From: Bacteroidota bacterium
GTDB taxonomy: Bacteria > Bacteroidota > Bacteroidia > Bacteroidales > JAGNHN01
Assembly (NCBI GenBank): GCA_022710185.1
Contig: JAKLHK010000007.1
Coordinates: 1 to 64,000, forward strand
DNA length: 64,000 nt
Direction of reading: 5' to 3'
Position numbers and translations under genes: made by a program. Shown here piece after piece: positions 9,358-19,357 of this stretch. Under the pieces are notes generated by a model, which did no database searches, was not told where the DNA came from, and saw only the letters and a list, made by a program, of their open reading frames with translations. Position 1 is the stretch's first letter, and each line of letters begins with the position of its first letter.

Positions 9358-11625
9358 ATGAGAATCAACGCACTGCTACTCCTGCTGATACCATGGTCCC
9401 TCGCTGCTCAGTCGGTGGACAGCCTCGACATCGTGTTCACCCGCCGTCACCTTGTCCCAGTGGCAGACAGCGGCCGGCAACTCCTGTATCCCTGGGTGGG
9501 AGGGATGAACGCGGTGCAGTTCTCCCAGGTCGACCTCGACCTGGATGGCACCGACGACCTCATTGTGTTCGACCGCCTTGGCAATATCCTTATGCCCTTT
9601 CTCAATCAGGGGATTCCCGACAGCATCCAATATGCCTACGCCCCGGAATACATCGCCAAGCTCCCGCCCTTCAATGGATGGGTACTGTTCAGGGATTACA
9701 ATATGGACGGGAAACAGGACATCTTCACTTATTCGGTGGGTGGTATGGCGGTATACCGCAACGATTCCGACACGGCCCTGCGATTCACGCTCATGACCTT
9801 CCTGCTCAACTCCTTCTACTACATCAATTATATCAATATCTATGTCACCTATGCCGATTACCCGGGCATCTACGATATCGATATGGACGGCGACCTGGAT
9901 ATCCTCACCTTCTACGTCGTGGGCTCCTTTATTGAGTACCACAGAAATATGTCCATGGAGAAGTATGGGGTACCTGACAGCCTCGACTTCACGATGTACG
10001 ACCGCTGCTGGGGCCTGGTATACGAGAGCGAAGGGTCCAATGTGCTCACCCTCAATATGCCCTGTCCGTTCCGCGACTGCGATGAGGGAGGGGGCGCACC
10101 CCGGACGGGTTCACCGGAAGCAATCGAACATGTGGGCTCCACCCTCCTTCCCATCAACCTGAACGGCGACAGCCTCACCGATCTCATCCTCGGCGATGTG
10201 GATTACTCCATGGTGATCGCCCTCATCAACGGCGGGACGCAGGATACTGCTCTGATGGTGTCCCAGGATACCCTCTTCCCCGGAGGTACCCGTCCCATCC
10301 GCCTGACCTCTTTTCCTGCGCTTTCCTACTTTGATCTGGATAACGATAATGTCAATGAACTGGTTGTTAGTCCATTCGACCCAAGTCCCATCATTACGGA
10401 GAACTTCCGTAGTGTATGGCTCTACGAAAATGACGGGCAGAACGACCTCCCGGATTTTCGTTATGTGACCGACCGCTGGCTGCAGGGGGATATGATCGAT
10501 CTGGGCGCCGGGGCTTATCCCGTGGTAGTGGACGAGAATGCCGACGGGCTACCCGACATCATTGCGGGAAATTTCGGCTACCGCGACAGCAGCTGGTTCG
10601 CTGCCGGCACCCTCTATTCCTCCTTCCGTTCTACCCTCACACTGCTCCGCAACACCGGAACACCCACCCAGCCTTCCTTTGAGATCGTCGACCGCGATTA
10701 TACCGGCATTGCGGCCCTGGGCATCAAAGGGGCCATCCCCGCCTTCGGTGACCTGGACGGGGACCTCGACCTGGACCTCCTGCTCGGCTCAGACGACGGC
10801 ACCTTCATCTTTCTGAAGAACCTGGCCGGCCCTGGCCAGCCCTTCCTCTGGGATACCCCGGTACTCAACTACCAGGGCCTGGATGCCGGGAGGGCCTCGG
10901 CCCCCTGCATCGTTGACATGGACAGGGATGGACTGCCCGATCTGGTGTCCGGGAACAAGACCGGCCGACTGAGCTGGTACCGCAACACCGGGACCAGCAA
11001 CAATCCGCAGTTCACCCTGCTCACCGACAGCATGGGCTATGTGGATGTGGCAGACTACTCCATTGCCTACGACGGGTACAGCGTGCCTTCCGTGTGGCAG
11101 GACAGCACCGATACCCTGCGCCTGTATGTCGGCAGCCTGTCGGGCCGTCTGGCCTATTACCGGGCCGGGCCTGACCCGCTAGACAGCTTCCGCCTGGTAA
11201 GCAAGGCATTTCAGCTGATCGACGACGGTGACCTGTCCGGCCCCGGGCTTGGGGACCTTGATGGGGATGGGGTGCCGGAATTGCTCCTGGGAAACTACCG
11301 TGGCGGCGTCACCTGGTTTTCAGGGTACAAAGCCGCTCCTTCAGGGCTTATGGAACCCCAGGGCCCTTCAAGGCTCGAGCTGCTGGTGTTCCCGAATCCC
11401 GCGGGAGAGCAGCTCTATTTCCGCGCTGCCGGGCTCGATCCCGCCTTCGCCATCCAGGTCGCCGTCCATGACCTTGCCGGGCGAAGGCTCCTGCAGCGCA
11501 CCATACTGCCGGGCGATGAGCCGGGAATGCCCGTGGGCGAACTGGTGCCAGGGGCCTACCTGCTTAGCCTGAACTACACAGGAGCTTCACGCATCCTGGG
11601 CACCGCCCTGTTCATTAAGAAATAA
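9358..11625 (+). CDS. Secreted FG-GAP/VCBS repeat protein with T9SS sorting domain
   Basis: A 755-residue protein with a signal peptide (MRINALLLLLIPWSLAAQS) and about nine calcium-loop repeats of the D-x-D-x-D-G kind, such as DIDMDGDLDIL, DLDGDLDLDLLLG, DMDRDGLPDLVSG and DLDGDGVPELLLG. These suggest one or two integrin-alpha-like beta-propellers. The C-terminus (about 680-755) is a type A T9SS sorting domain: LLVFPNPAGEQLYFR, then VHDLAGRRLLQ, ending in ALFIKK. It is therefore predicted to cross the outer membrane by T9SS and be released or anchored at the surface. The ligand is unknown. The ATG at 9358 is chosen over 9337 because of the signal peptide and promoter position. The convergent neighbour ends 24 bases away. 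Confidence 0.88.
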   Translation: MRINALLLLLIPWSLAAQSVDSLDIVFTRRHLVPVADSGRQLLYPWVGGMNAVQFSQVDLDLDGTDDLIVFDRLGNILMPFLNQGIPDSIQYAYAPEYIAKLPPFNGWVLFRDYNMDGKQDIFTYSVGGMAVYRNDSDTALRFTLMTFLLNSFYYINYINIYVTYADYPGIYDIDMDGDLDILTFYVVGSFIEYHRNMSMEKYGVPDSLDFTMYDRCWGLVYESEGSNVLTLNMPCPFRDCDEGGGAPRTGSPEAIEHVGSTLLPINLNGDSLTDLILGDVDYSMVIALINGGTQDTALMVSQDTLFPGGTRPIRLTSFPALSYFDLDNDNVNELVVSPFDPSPIITENFRSVWLYENDGQNDLPDFRYVTDRWLQGDMIDLGAGAYPVVVDENADGLPDIIAGNFGYRDSSWFAAGTLYSSFRSTLTLLRNTGTPTQPSFEIVDRDYTGIAALGIKGAIPAFGDLDGDLDLDLLLGSDDGTFIFLKNLAGPGQPFLWDTPVLNYQGLDAGRASAPCIVDMDRDGLPDLVSGNKTGRLSWYRNTGTSNNPQFTLLTDSMGYVDVADYSIAYDGYSVPSVWQDSTDTLRLYVGSLSGRLAYYRAGPDPLDSFRLVSKAFQLIDDGDLSGPGLGDLDGDGVPELLLGNYRGGVTWFSGYKAAPSGLMEPQGPSRLELLVFPNPAGEQLYFRAAGLDPAFAIQVAVHDLAGRRLLQRTILPGDEPGMPVGELVPGAYLLSLNYTGASRILGTALFIKK

Positions 11626-11649
11626 AGAAGGAAAAAAGACGACAGGAGC

Positions 11650-12516
11650 TTAGCGCCTGCGCTTGATCACCTTGCTCTTCGATTTGGGCCGGATCATGCG
11701 CTTGGCGGTGTACTTCCCTGCCAGGTCGTACATCAGGCCTACGGAAGTATAGAAGTACCCGTCGTTGTCGTCGTTCCACGGACTGCGGATCTGCAAGGCC
11801 TCGTCATAATAGCCCAGGTCGTGGTCAATATAGTCGGTGAAGGTAAAAGTATACACCGTTCCCATCTTCAGGTAGAGCTGAGGCGACAGGGCAATCTTGG
11901 CGCCCCCCTCCAGCAGGATCATGAAAGTGTGGTTGTTGTATTGCTGAAAGCGGTTCAGCGGGGTTTCATACACGTTGTCTTTCAGCAGGAAATCCACGCT
12001 CTGCCAGGTAAAGTCCCACTGCGACTCGGTCCTAATGGTGCCGTCATTCCAGTAAAAATAGGAATTGCCCTGGGGATCGAACTTATTGCCGTACGACTTG
12101 AAGAAGAGCACCCCGAAGCCGGTTCCCACATAGGGGATGATGTTGTAGTCCTCCATGTCGAGCAGGCGCTCCAGGTTGAGCTGTCCGTGCAGCGACAGCT
12201 CCAGCAGGTCTGACTTGAAATCGTGGTCCTGGTATGGATAATAGAAGCGGTCCGATAAAGTCCCGGTCATCAGGTTGAGGCTCATGCCGAAATGGTCCTT
12301 GATACGGTAGGAAACGAATGCGCTGGCACCCAGAGTGGTCACCTGCTTGTCGTGGCTGCCCATGTCGCAGCGACTGTTGATGAAGCCAAATTCCAGCCCT
12401 ATGGCCGGGTGTTCTTTCTTCTGGTTTCTGGAATACACGCGGGTACGCCGGTACTGGGCACTGGCTTCCAGTGCCAGGAACAGGACAAGGAGCAGCAAAA
12501 GGCCTTTCTTCGCCAT
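11650..12516 (-). CDS. Outer-membrane beta-barrel protein of unknown function
   Basis: A 288-residue protein with a signal peptide (MAKKGLLLLLVLFLALEASAQ). The rest alternates hydrophobic and polar residues and is rich in aromatic residues and glycine (GLEFGFINSRCDMG, IPYVGTGFGVLFF, LKMGTVYTFTFTDYIDHDLGYYDE). This is typical of small porin-like barrels. The tail is strongly basic (KRMIRPKSKSKVIKRRR), unusual for an outer-membrane protein and possibly periplasmic. The frame is open upstream to 12582. I prefer the ATG at 12516, with 12525 as a near alternative, because of the signal peptide and the promoter-like element at 12534-12541. No specific family is recognised. Confidence 0.7.
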   Translation of the reverse strand: MAKKGLLLLLVLFLALEASAQYRRTRVYSRNQKKEHPAIGLEFGFINSRCDMGSHDKQVTTLGASAFVSYRIKDHFGMSLNLMTGTLSDRFYYPYQDHDFKSDLLELSLHGQLNLERLLDMEDYNIIPYVGTGFGVLFFKSYGNKFDPQGNSYFYWNDGTIRTESQWDFTWQSVDFLLKDNVYETPLNRFQQYNNHTFMILLEGGAKIALSPQLYLKMGTVYTFTFTDYIDHDLGYYDEALQIRSPWNDDNDGYFYTSVGLMYDLAGKYTAKRMIRPKSKSKVIKRRR

Positions 12517-12533
12517 ACCGGGCATAATCACGG

Positions 12534-12541
12534 TAAAGGTA
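12534..12541 (-). promoter_or_regulatory. -7-like element (TACCTTTA) before the beta-barrel gene
   Basis: Minus strand TACCTTTA, one mismatch from TAnnTTTG, 17 bases before the ATG at 12516. It supports a start downstream of the first available ATG. Confidence 0.45.
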
Positions 12542-12598
12542 CGCATTCGTTTCGACCCCTTTATACGCTGGGGTAACCCCACGGGTTCCGCCCAGGCC

Positions 12599-13324
12599 TC
12601 AGAAGTTGGGCTTGAGGGAATACTTGCGGTAGAATTCGTCGATCACGTTCACAGCCTCTTCCGGCGTATCCACCACCCGGAAAAGGTTGACATCATCCCC
12701 GTTGATCTTGCCCTCGGCCAGCATCCGCTGGTGGATCCAGTCCACCAGCCCTCCCCAGTAGTCCCGATCCACCAGTACCATGGGGAATTTGATCATTTTA
12801 TGGGTCTGGATGAGGGTGAGGGCTTCGAAGAACTCATCCAGGGTTCCGAACCCACCGGGCAGCACGATATACCCCTGGGAGTATTTCATGAACATCACCT
12901 TTCGGACGAAGAAATACTCGAAATGGAGCATCTTGTCGCTGTCGATGAAGGGATTGGGGTATTGCTCCATGGGCAGCTCGATGTTGAGTCCCACCGATTT
13001 ACCCCCGGAGAAGTGCGCGCCCTTGTTGGCCGCCTCCATGATGCCGGGTCCCCCCCCGGTGATGATGCCGAAGCCCTTCTTGGTCAGCAGGTAGGCGATC
13101 TCCTCGGCCAGCTTGTAGTCTTCCGACCCCTGCCGGGCACGGGCCGAGCCGAAGATGGACACGCAGGGGCCGATCTTGGCCATCTTTTCAAAGCCTTCCA
13201 CAAATTCGGCCATCACCTTGAAAATCTGCCAGGAGTCAAAGGTCTTTATCTCGTTCCAGGTCTTGGGCGTAAAGGCTTCCCTGATCTGATCGTCTTCGTT
13301 CTGCATGGGTTTCTCTGACATCAT
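12599..13324 (-). CDS. LOG-family (TIGR00730) cytokinin riboside 5'-monophosphate phosphoribohydrolase-like protein
   Basis: Members of the LOG/lysine-decarboxylase-like family release the base from nucleoside 5'-monophosphates. Bacterial members are often misnamed lysine decarboxylase. The 241-residue protein has a Rossmann start (CVSIFGSARARQG), the motif GGGPGIME at 90-97 and the catalytic PGGFGTLDE at 156-164, both intact. The true substrate in this organism is unknown. It may be a nucleotide salvage or housecleaning enzyme rather than a hormone enzyme. It follows uvrA on the same strand after about 40 bases on its upstream side, so read-through from uvrA is possible. Confidence 0.85.
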   Translation of the reverse strand: MMSEKPMQNEDDQIREAFTPKTWNEIKTFDSWQIFKVMAEFVEGFEKMAKIGPCVSIFGSARARQGSEDYKLAEEIAYLLTKKGFGIITGGGPGIMEAANKGAHFSGGKSVGLNIELPMEQYPNPFIDSDKMLHFEYFFVRKVMFMKYSQGYIVLPGGFGTLDEFFEALTLIQTHKMIKFPMVLVDRDYWGGLVDWIHQRMLAEGKINGDDVNLFRVVDTPEEAVNVIDEFYRKYSLKPNF

Positions 13325-13363
13325 AATGGTCTCGGTATATTCGGTCTTGTTCGCAAATGCAAA

Positions 13364-16288
13364 TCACAGGCCAAGCTCTCCCCTGAGGAACTGCCCGGTA
13401 TAGCTTTCGTTGACAAGGGCCACGGCTTCGGGCGTTCCCTGGGCGATGATGCGGCCTCCCCGTTCCCCCCCCTCAGGGCCCAGGTCAATCACATGATCAG
13501 CTACCTTGATCACATCCAGGTTATGTTCGATCACCAATACCGAATTGCCGCGGTCCACCAGGGTCTGGAGCACATCCAGCAATACCTTTACGTCCTCGAA
13601 ATGCAGCCCCGTCGTCGGTTCGTCCAGAATGTACAGGGTCTGTCCCGTATCCCGCTTGCTGAGCTCGGTGGCCAGCTTAACCCGCTGCGCCTCACCACCC
13701 GAAAGCGTGGTGGACTGCTGCCCCAGGGTGATGTATCCCAGTCCGACTTCATCCAGGGTTTTGATTTTCTGAATGATGGAGGGAATGCTCTCGAAAAACT
13801 CCACCCCCTGGCTGATGGTCATATCCAGGACCTCGCTGATGGATTTCCCCTTATACCTCACTTCAAGGGTTTCCCGGTTGTAGCGGTGGCCCTGGCAGTC
13901 TTCGCAGAGCACATGCACATCGGGGAGGAAGTTCATGGCGATAATCTTTACCCCGGCACCCTTGCAGGTCTCGCATCGCCCCCCACTCACGTTGAAGGAG
14001 AAGCGGCCGGGCTTGTAGCCACGGATCTTCGCCTCAGGCAGCTCGGCGAACAGCTTGCGGATGTCGTCGAAAACCCCGGTATAGGTGGCCGGGTTGGAAC
14101 GCGGGGTGCGTCCGATGGGCGACTGGTCAATCTCGATCACCTTGTCTATGTGCTTCAGCCCTTCCATGGCACCATAGGGCAGGGGCTCCTTCTCCGAGCG
14201 GTAGAAGTGGCGGCTCATGATGGGGTAGAGGGTCTCGTTGATGAGCGAGGACTTGCCGCTGCCCGATACCCCGGTGATGCATACCATCATCCCCAGGGGC
14301 AGCACCAGGTCTACCTCTTTCAGGTTGTTTCCCCGGGCACCCTGCAGCAGCATAACGTTCCCGTTGCCTTTCCTGCGTTCGGCCGGCAGGGCGATCTGTC
14401 GGGCACCGCTGAGGTACTGGCAGGTGATGGTGTCGCAGGCGCGCATCGCTGCAGGGCTGCCCTGCGCCACAATCCGGCCCCCATGCCTTCCGGCACCCGG
14501 CCCAATGTCGATCACGTGGTCTGCCGAAATGATCATCTCCTTGTCGTGTTCCACCACGATCACCGAATTGCCAATGTCGCGAAGTTCCTGCAGGGCATGG
14601 ATCAGCCTCAGGTTGTCCCTCTGGTGAAGCCCGATGCTGGGCTCATCAAGGATATACAGCACCCCCACCAGCTGGGAACCGATCTGGGTGGCCAGGCGGA
14701 TACGCTGGGACTCGCCCCCGCTCAGACTGCGTGCCGGCCGGTTCAGGGTGAGGTAGTCCAAACCCACATCGAGCAGGAAACGGATACGGGTGGATATCTC
14801 CCGTACGATCTCGTAGCCAATGGTGAGCTTGCGCTCTTCCAGATGGGAAGGAAGGGCATCTATCCACTCCTTCAGCTGGTACAAGTCGGTGCTGGCCAGC
14901 TCGGCGATGTTGCGTCCCTGTATCCTGAAGTGCAGCGACTCCTTTTTCAGGCGCATGCCCTGGCAATCCGGGCAAACCACGCGGTTGGTGAAGCTCCCCG
15001 CCCAGCGCTGAACGCTGCTGGAATCCGATTCCAGCGCCTGGTTCAGGATGAAGTTCACTATGCCTTCGAAGGAGAGGGAGTAGGTGGAGGTGATGCCAAG
15101 ACTCTCGTTCTTCACCTTGATCATCTCTTCGGAGCCATATAATATGGTGTTCAGGGCATCCTCGGAGAGATCGCTGATGGGGGTGTCCAGGGTGAAGTCG
15201 TGCTTCTGTCCTATGGCTTCCAACTGCCGGAAGATCCAGGTGGGGCGGTACTCGCCCAGGGGAGCCAGTCCTCCTTTGCGTATGCTGCGCCCCGGATCGG
15301 GGATGATTTTGTCGATGTCCACACGGGTCACGCTGCCCAATCCGTTGCAGTGGGGGCATGAGCCATAGGGCGAGTTGAAGGAGAAGGTGTTGGGCTCGGG
15401 CTCATCATAGGATATGCCGCTGCTGGGGCACATCAGCAGGCGGCTGTAATGACGAAGGTTCTGGCCGTCTTCGTCCATCACCATGAGCCTACCCTTACCA
15501 TAACGCAGCGCGGTCTGCACCGAAGAGGCCACCCTGCGTTCCATGCGGCCCTGCACATCCATGCGGTCGATCAGGATCTCAATGTCGTGAACTTTGTAGC
15601 GGTCGAGCTGCATCCCGAAGCTGATCTCGCGCAGCTCCCCGTCAACCCTGACCTTGAGGAACCCCTGTTTGCGGACCTGTTCGAAAAGCTCGCGGTAATG
15701 TCCTTTGCGCCCCTTCACCAGGGGGGCCAGCAGCAGGATGTGGCGGCCCTGGTACTCGCTCATGATGAGCGAAGTGATCTGGGCCTCGGTGTGCCGGACC
15801 ATCTTCTCCCCGCTCTTCCACGAATAGGCATCGGCGATGCGGGCATAGAGCAGCCGGAGGAAATCGTAGATTTCGGTGATGGTGCCAACAGTAGAACGCG
15901 GATTCCGGTTGGTGGATTTCTGTTCTATGGAGATCACGGGGCTCAGCCCGGTGATCTTGTCAACATCAGGGCGCTCCAGGTCACCGATGAACTGCCGGGC
16001 ATAGGAGGAAAAAGTCTCCATATACCTTCGCTGTCCTTCGGCGTAAATGGTATCGAAAGCCAGGGAGCTTTTCCCGCTGCCGCTCAGTCCGGTGATTACC
16101 ACCAGCTGGTTGCGCGGGATGCACAGGTCGATGTTCTTCAGGTTATGCACCCTGGCACCGTAGATCTCCATCTGTTCGACGGACGGGTGAGGTGCAGGGG
16201 CCTGGGGCATCCCTTGCTGTTCCGTGGTGTTCAAGGGGTATTCTTCCTTCACGGCGCTGTTCTTCCTTCCTTTTCCCTGTGGTTTCAA
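13364..16288 (-). CDS. uvrA: Excinuclease ABC subunit A
   Basis: DNA-damage recognition ATPase of nucleotide excision repair. Two ABC modules are complete: Walker [10 protein letters not shown] and GVSGSGKSS, signatures [12 protein letters not shown] and [12 protein letters not shown], and Walker [11 protein letters not shown] and [10 protein letters not shown]. Both zinc modules are present (CPSSG...CPHC and CETC...CEDC). The longest form begins at a TTG (16288) that overlaps the TGA of the lytic transglycosylase gene. Family members start near the residues [14 protein letters not shown], so ATG codons at 16210 or 16171 are realistic alternatives. The first 26-39 residues are low-complexity and may not be translated. 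Length from the TTG is 974, slightly above the usual 940 or so. Confidence 0.96.
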   Translation of the reverse strand: MKPQGKGRKNSAVKEEYPLNTTEQQGMPQAPAPHPSVEQMEIYGARVHNLKNIDLCIPRNQLVVITGLSGSGKSSLAFDTIYAEGQRRYMETFSSYARQFIGDLERPDVDKITGLSPVISIEQKSTNRNPRSTVGTITEIYDFLRLLYARIADAYSWKSGEKMVRHTEAQITSLIMSEYQGRHILLLAPLVKGRKGHYRELFEQVRKQGFLKVRVDGELREISFGMQLDRYKVHDIEILIDRMDVQGRMERRVASSVQTALRYGKGRLMVMDEDGQNLRHYSRLLMCPSSGISYDEPEPNTFSFNSPYGSCPHCNGLGSVTRVDIDKIIPDPGRSIRKGGLAPLGEYRPTWIFRQLEAIGQKHDFTLDTPISDLSEDALNTILYGSEEMIKVKNESLGITSTYSLSFEGIVNFILNQALESDSSSVQRWAGSFTNRVVCPDCQGMRLKKESLHFRIQGRNIAELASTDLYQLKEWIDALPSHLEERKLTIGYEIVREISTRIRFLLDVGLDYLTLNRPARSLSGGESQRIRLATQIGSQLVGVLYILDEPSIGLHQRDNLRLIHALQELRDIGNSVIVVEHDKEMIISADHVIDIGPGAGRHGGRIVAQGSPAAMRACDTITCQYLSGARQIALPAERRKGNGNVMLLQGARGNNLKEVDLVLPLGMMVCITGVSGSGKSSLINETLYPIMSRHFYRSEKEPLPYGAMEGLKHIDKVIEIDQSPIGRTPRSNPATYTGVFDDIRKLFAELPEAKIRGYKPGRFSFNVSGGRCETCKGAGVKIIAMNFLPDVHVLCEDCQGHRYNRETLEVRYKGKSISEVLDMTISQGVEFFESIPSIIQKIKTLDEVGLGYITLGQQSTTLSGGEAQRVKLATELSKRDTGQTLYILDEPTTGLHFEDVKVLLDVLQTLVDRGNSVLVIEHNLDVIKVADHVIDLGPEGGERGGRIIAQGTPEAVALVNESYTGQFLRGELGL

Positions 16289-17208
16289 TACCAGCGTCCA
16301 CCCTTTTCCGGGACCTGCACCTCCCAGGGTTTGCCAACGGGCCTGGGCAGGCTGGTGCTGCGCATCCAGGGGTTCATTTCCTTGAGGGCGCGGTACGATA
16401 TCCCCAGGCCGGCGGCAAGGCGCGAGAGGTCGGGAACGGCGGTGTCAACGGTCACGGTGGCATAGCGGGCTGCGGGATACTTCTCCTGTTCAGTAATGGC
16501 ATATCCATGCTGGAGCGGCTGCTCCATCAGGGTCTTCAGGGCCAGGATGCGGAAAACGTAGCGTGCGGTCTCCGTATTCAGGTTCAGGGCGTAATAATCG
16601 GCTGCCCCCTGGGCCTTCACCGCCCTTCGTATCCCTCCCTTTCCGGCGTTGTAGGCAGCGGCGGCCAGGGTCCAGGATCCCAGCGTATCCTTTGCGGCCT
16701 GGAGATAATCGCAGGCAGCCTGTGTCGCTTTCTCCACATGGTAGCGCTCATCCACCTCATCATTTACCATCAGCCCATACTCTTTGGCCGTTGCGGGCAG
16801 AAACTGCCAGATCCCCCGGGCCCCGGAGGGGGAGACCGCCTGCATGAGACCGCTCTCGATCACGGCCAGGTACTTGAAGTCCTCGGGAATACCGCGCGCC
16901 TTCAGTATCGGCTCGATCATTGGGAAGTACCTTCCCGAGCGTTTCAGGCTGAGGAAGGTGGATGAATGCCAATAGGTGTTCACCAGCAGTTCGCGGTCGA
17001 AGGATTCCCTCACCCAGAACAGGTCCATGGGTACCGGTTCCCCGGCGAAAAATAGGGCGTTTGGATGGGCGGGAGCATGGTAGTTGTGCGATTCGTCCAG
17101 CAGGCTGCGGCCCCCGGTGAGGGTGGTAAAGGAGATCACCAGTCCCAGCCCGGTGAGGGCGAAGAAGGCCAGCAGGACATGGACGGGTCGTAGGGTCTTG
17201 AAATCCAT
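16285..17208 (-). CDS. Periplasmic lytic transglycosylase, SLT/MltD-like
   Basis: Cleaves the MurNAc-GlcNAc bond of peptidoglycan to form 1,6-anhydroMurNAc. The 307-residue protein has an N-terminal membrane or signal segment (about 9-28). The SLT domain (about 95-240) carries the catalytic glutamate E118 in LAVIESGL, then SPSGARGIWQFLPATAKEYG and AAAAYNAGKGGIRRA. The C-terminus (LAAGLGISYRALKEMNPW) looks like a partial LysM-type motif and would bind the wall. Its ATG shares a base with the rfbC stop (TGATG), and its stop overlaps the first possible uvrA start, so the three genes look translationally coupled. Confidence 0.88.
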   Translation of the reverse strand: MDFKTLRPVHVLLAFFALTGLGLVISFTTLTGGRSLLDESHNYHAPAHPNALFFAGEPVPMDLFWVRESFDRELLVNTYWHSSTFLSLKRSGRYFPMIEPILKARGIPEDFKYLAVIESGLMQAVSPSGARGIWQFLPATAKEYGLMVNDEVDERYHVEKATQAACDYLQAAKDTLGSWTLAAAAYNAGKGGIRRAVKAQGAADYYALNLNTETARYVFRILALKTLMEQPLQHGYAITEQEKYPAARYATVTVDTAVPDLSRLAAGLGISYRALKEMNPWMRSTSLPRPVGKPWEVQVPEKGGRWY

Positions 17209-17753
17209 CAGAAGGGGGAGTTAAGGTCGCGGAAGAAGGGCGCCATGGCATCCTTCTCCGAGAGCACAGGTTCAGCCGTCCCCCAGTCGATGGCCAGTTC
17301 AGGGTCGTTCCAGCGTATGCTGGCCTCGGCTGCCTTGTGATAATATGCGGTGCATTTGTAGGTGAACACGGTGTCGTCTTCCAGACTGAGGAAACCGTGA
17401 GCAAAGCCTTCCGGGATCCATAGCATGGTATTGTTTTCGGCGCTCAGCAGGACAGAGGTCCACTTTCCAAAGGTCGGAGACGTCCTGCGAAGGTCAACGG
17501 CAACGTCCAGCGCGGCACCCCGGGCCACCCTCACCAGTTTGCCCTGGGCGTGGGGGGGCAACTGCAGGTGCAGTCCGCGCAGCACCCCTGCTTTAGAGCA
17601 TGACTGGTTGTCCTGCACGAAACGCGAAGGGAGACCGGCAGCCTCGAAGTCCCGGGCATTGAAAGGCTCCAGGAAGTGGCCGCGCTCATCGCGGAACACC
17701 GCAGGGTGGACGAGGAGCACGCCGGGCAGGGATGTGGGTTCTATCCTGATCAT
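17208..17753 (-). CDS. rfbC: dTDP-4-dehydrorhamnose 3,5-epimerase
   Basis: Epimerises dTDP-4-keto-6-deoxyglucose at C3 and C5 on the way to dTDP-L-rhamnose. The 181-residue cupin shows FRDERGHFLEPFN, the catalytic histidine H62 in RGLH (residues 59-62), KLVRVARGAALDVAVDLR and WIPEGFAHGFLSL. All key residues are present. It is an orphan here: rfbA, rfbB and rfbD are not in the window, and the next genes are a lytic transglycosylase and uvrA, with a TGATG junction to the former. lpd ends 39 bases upstream on the same strand. Confidence 0.93.
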   Translation of the reverse strand: MIRIEPTSLPGVLLVHPAVFRDERGHFLEPFNARDFEAAGLPSRFVQDNQSCSKAGVLRGLHLQLPPHAQGKLVRVARGAALDVAVDLRRTSPTFGKWTSVLLSAENNTMLWIPEGFAHGFLSLEDDTVFTYKCTAYYHKAAEASIRWNDPELAIDWGTAEPVLSEKDAMAPFFRDLNSPF

Positions 17754-17792
17754 GCCGGAATAACAGCAGTGAGGGGGTGTTTAGTATCCGGA

Positions 17793-19184
17793 TCAGAGGT
17801 GGATCACTTCGCCATAGGCCGCAGCAACGGCTTCCATCACGGCTTCCGACATGGTAGGATGGGGGTGCACCGCCTTCAGAATCTCGTGGCCTGTGGTTTC
17901 CAGCTTGCGGGCCACCACGGCTTCCGCGATCATCTCTGTTACGTTGTCGCCGATCATGTGCGCACCCAGCCACTCTCCGTATTTGGCGTCGAAGATGACC
18001 TTGACGAAGCCGTCCTTGCTGCCTGCTGCACTGGCCTTGCCGCTGGCCGAATAGGGGAACTTGCCCACCAGCACCTCGTATCCGGCTTCACGGGCTGCCT
18101 TTTCGGTGAGGCCGACGGAAGCGACTTCCGGATGGGTATAGGTGCAGCCGGGGATGTTCTGGTAATCCATGGGCTCCACATGCATCCCGGCGATCTTCTC
18201 CACGCAGGTGATGCCCTCATGCGAGGCCACATGGGCCAGGGCCTGGCCGTGCACGATGTCGCCTATGGCATAGTACCCTTCTACATTGGTGTGGTAGAAT
18301 GCATCCACCTTTACCTTGCCCTTTTCGAGCGCGATGCCGGTCTCTTCCAGTCCGATGCCTTCCAGGTTGGGCGTGATGCCCACGGCGCTGAGCACCACCT
18401 CGGCTTCAATCTCTTCCGTGCCCTTCTTCGTGCTTACTTTCACTTTGCACACAGGGCCGCTGGTGTCCACGGATTCTACCGTGGAGGACGTCATCACCTT
18501 GATGCCCGCCTTTTTGAAGGAACGCTCCAGCTGCTTGGATACTTCCTCGTCTTCCAGGGGAACGATATTGGGCATGAATTCGACCAGGGTCACCTGGGTT
18601 CCGATGCTGTTGTAGAAGTAGGCGAACTCGGAGCCTATGGCCCCGGAACCTACCACCACCATGGTGGCGGGCTGTTTGGAGAGGGTCATGGCTTCGCGGT
18701 AGCCGATCACCCGCTGGCCGTCCTGCTTCAGGGCAGGCAGTTCCCGCGAACGCGCCCCGGTGGCCAGGATGATGTGCGTGGCGCTGTACTGCGTTTCCTT
18801 GCCATCGCTGGCCTTGACCACCACCTTACGCCCGGGCCTGATCTGCCCGAATCCTTCGATCACGGTGATGTTGTTCTTTTTAAGGAGGAACTGTATGCCC
18901 TTGCTCATCCCCTCGGCCACATCGCGGCTGCGCTTCACCATGGCCGTGAAATCGGGCCTTACCTGTCCTTCTACCTGGATGCCATAATCCTGGGCGTGCG
19001 AGAGGTAGTTGAAGACCTGGGCGCTCTTGAGCAGGGCCTTGGTGGGGATGCAGCCCCAGTTGAGGCAAACGCCCCCCAGCTCCGCCTTTTCCACTACGGC
19101 GGTCTTCATTCCAAGCTGTGCTGCACGGATGGCAGCGACATATCCGCCGGGTCCGCTGCCCAATACGATGACATCGAAATTCAT
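17793..19184 (-). CDS. lpd: Dihydrolipoyl dehydrogenase (E3)
   Basis: FAD enzyme that reoxidises lipoamide in 2-oxoacid dehydrogenase complexes and in the glycine cleavage system. It has 463 residues. An N-terminal FAD motif GSGPGGYVAA is followed by the redox-active disulfide C40-LNWG-C45. The NAD motif is VVGSGAIGSEFAYFYNSIG, and the C-terminal dimer interface carries the active-site histidine-glutamate pair (HPHPTMSEAVMEA). gcvP, a glycine cleavage component, lies 1.5 kb away but is not in the same operon. A one-mismatch promoter element (TACCTTCG) sits at 19224-19231. Confidence 0.96.
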   Translation of the reverse strand: MNFDVIVLGSGPGGYVAAIRAAQLGMKTAVVEKAELGGVCLNWGCIPTKALLKSAQVFNYLSHAQDYGIQVEGQVRPDFTAMVKRSRDVAEGMSKGIQFLLKKNNITVIEGFGQIRPGRKVVVKASDGKETQYSATHIILATGARSRELPALKQDGQRVIGYREAMTLSKQPATMVVVGSGAIGSEFAYFYNSIGTQVTLVEFMPNIVPLEDEEVSKQLERSFKKAGIKVMTSSTVESVDTSGPVCKVKVSTKKGTEEIEAEVVLSAVGITPNLEGIGLEETGIALEKGKVKVDAFYHTNVEGYYAIGDIVHGQALAHVASHEGITCVEKIAGMHVEPMDYQNIPGCTYTHPEVASVGLTEKAAREAGYEVLVGKFPYSASGKASAAGSKDGFVKVIFDAKYGEWLGAHMIGDNVTEMIAEAVVARKLETTGHEILKAVHPHPTMSEAVMEAVAAAYGEVIHL

Positions 19185-19223
19185 AGTTATTTGGTTTGGA
19201 TTATGCCTCAGATAAACGATCCG

Positions 19224-19231
19224 CGAAGGTA
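19224..19231 (-). promoter_or_regulatory. -7-like element (TACCTTCG) before lpd
   Basis: On the minus strand this is one mismatch from TAnnTTTG, 40 bases before the lpd ATG. It lies in the divergent gap shared with the 19358 gene. Confidence 0.4.
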
Positions 19232-19311
19232 CGAATATCTTAGATTGGATAAAAATAAGCCCCTTCCCGGCCTTGCACTCGCCTTTCCTTCCTACGATTC
19301 CAGGGGAGTGG

Positions 19312-19319
19312 TATTTTTG
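19312..19319 (+). promoter_or_regulatory. -7 promoter element before the Cys/Met PLP enzyme gene
   Basis: TATTTTTG, an exact TAnnTTTG match, 39 bases before the ATG at 19358. Confidence 0.65.
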
Positions 19320-19357
19320 TCCCCAAGAGCACCTGAACTTTTTTATAACGCAAGCAT

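Noticed and set aside
12599-13324. Annotation as lysine decarboxylase
   Set aside because: GGGPGIME and PGGFGTLDE are the LOG phosphoribohydrolase motifs; the decarboxylase name is a known database error for this family.
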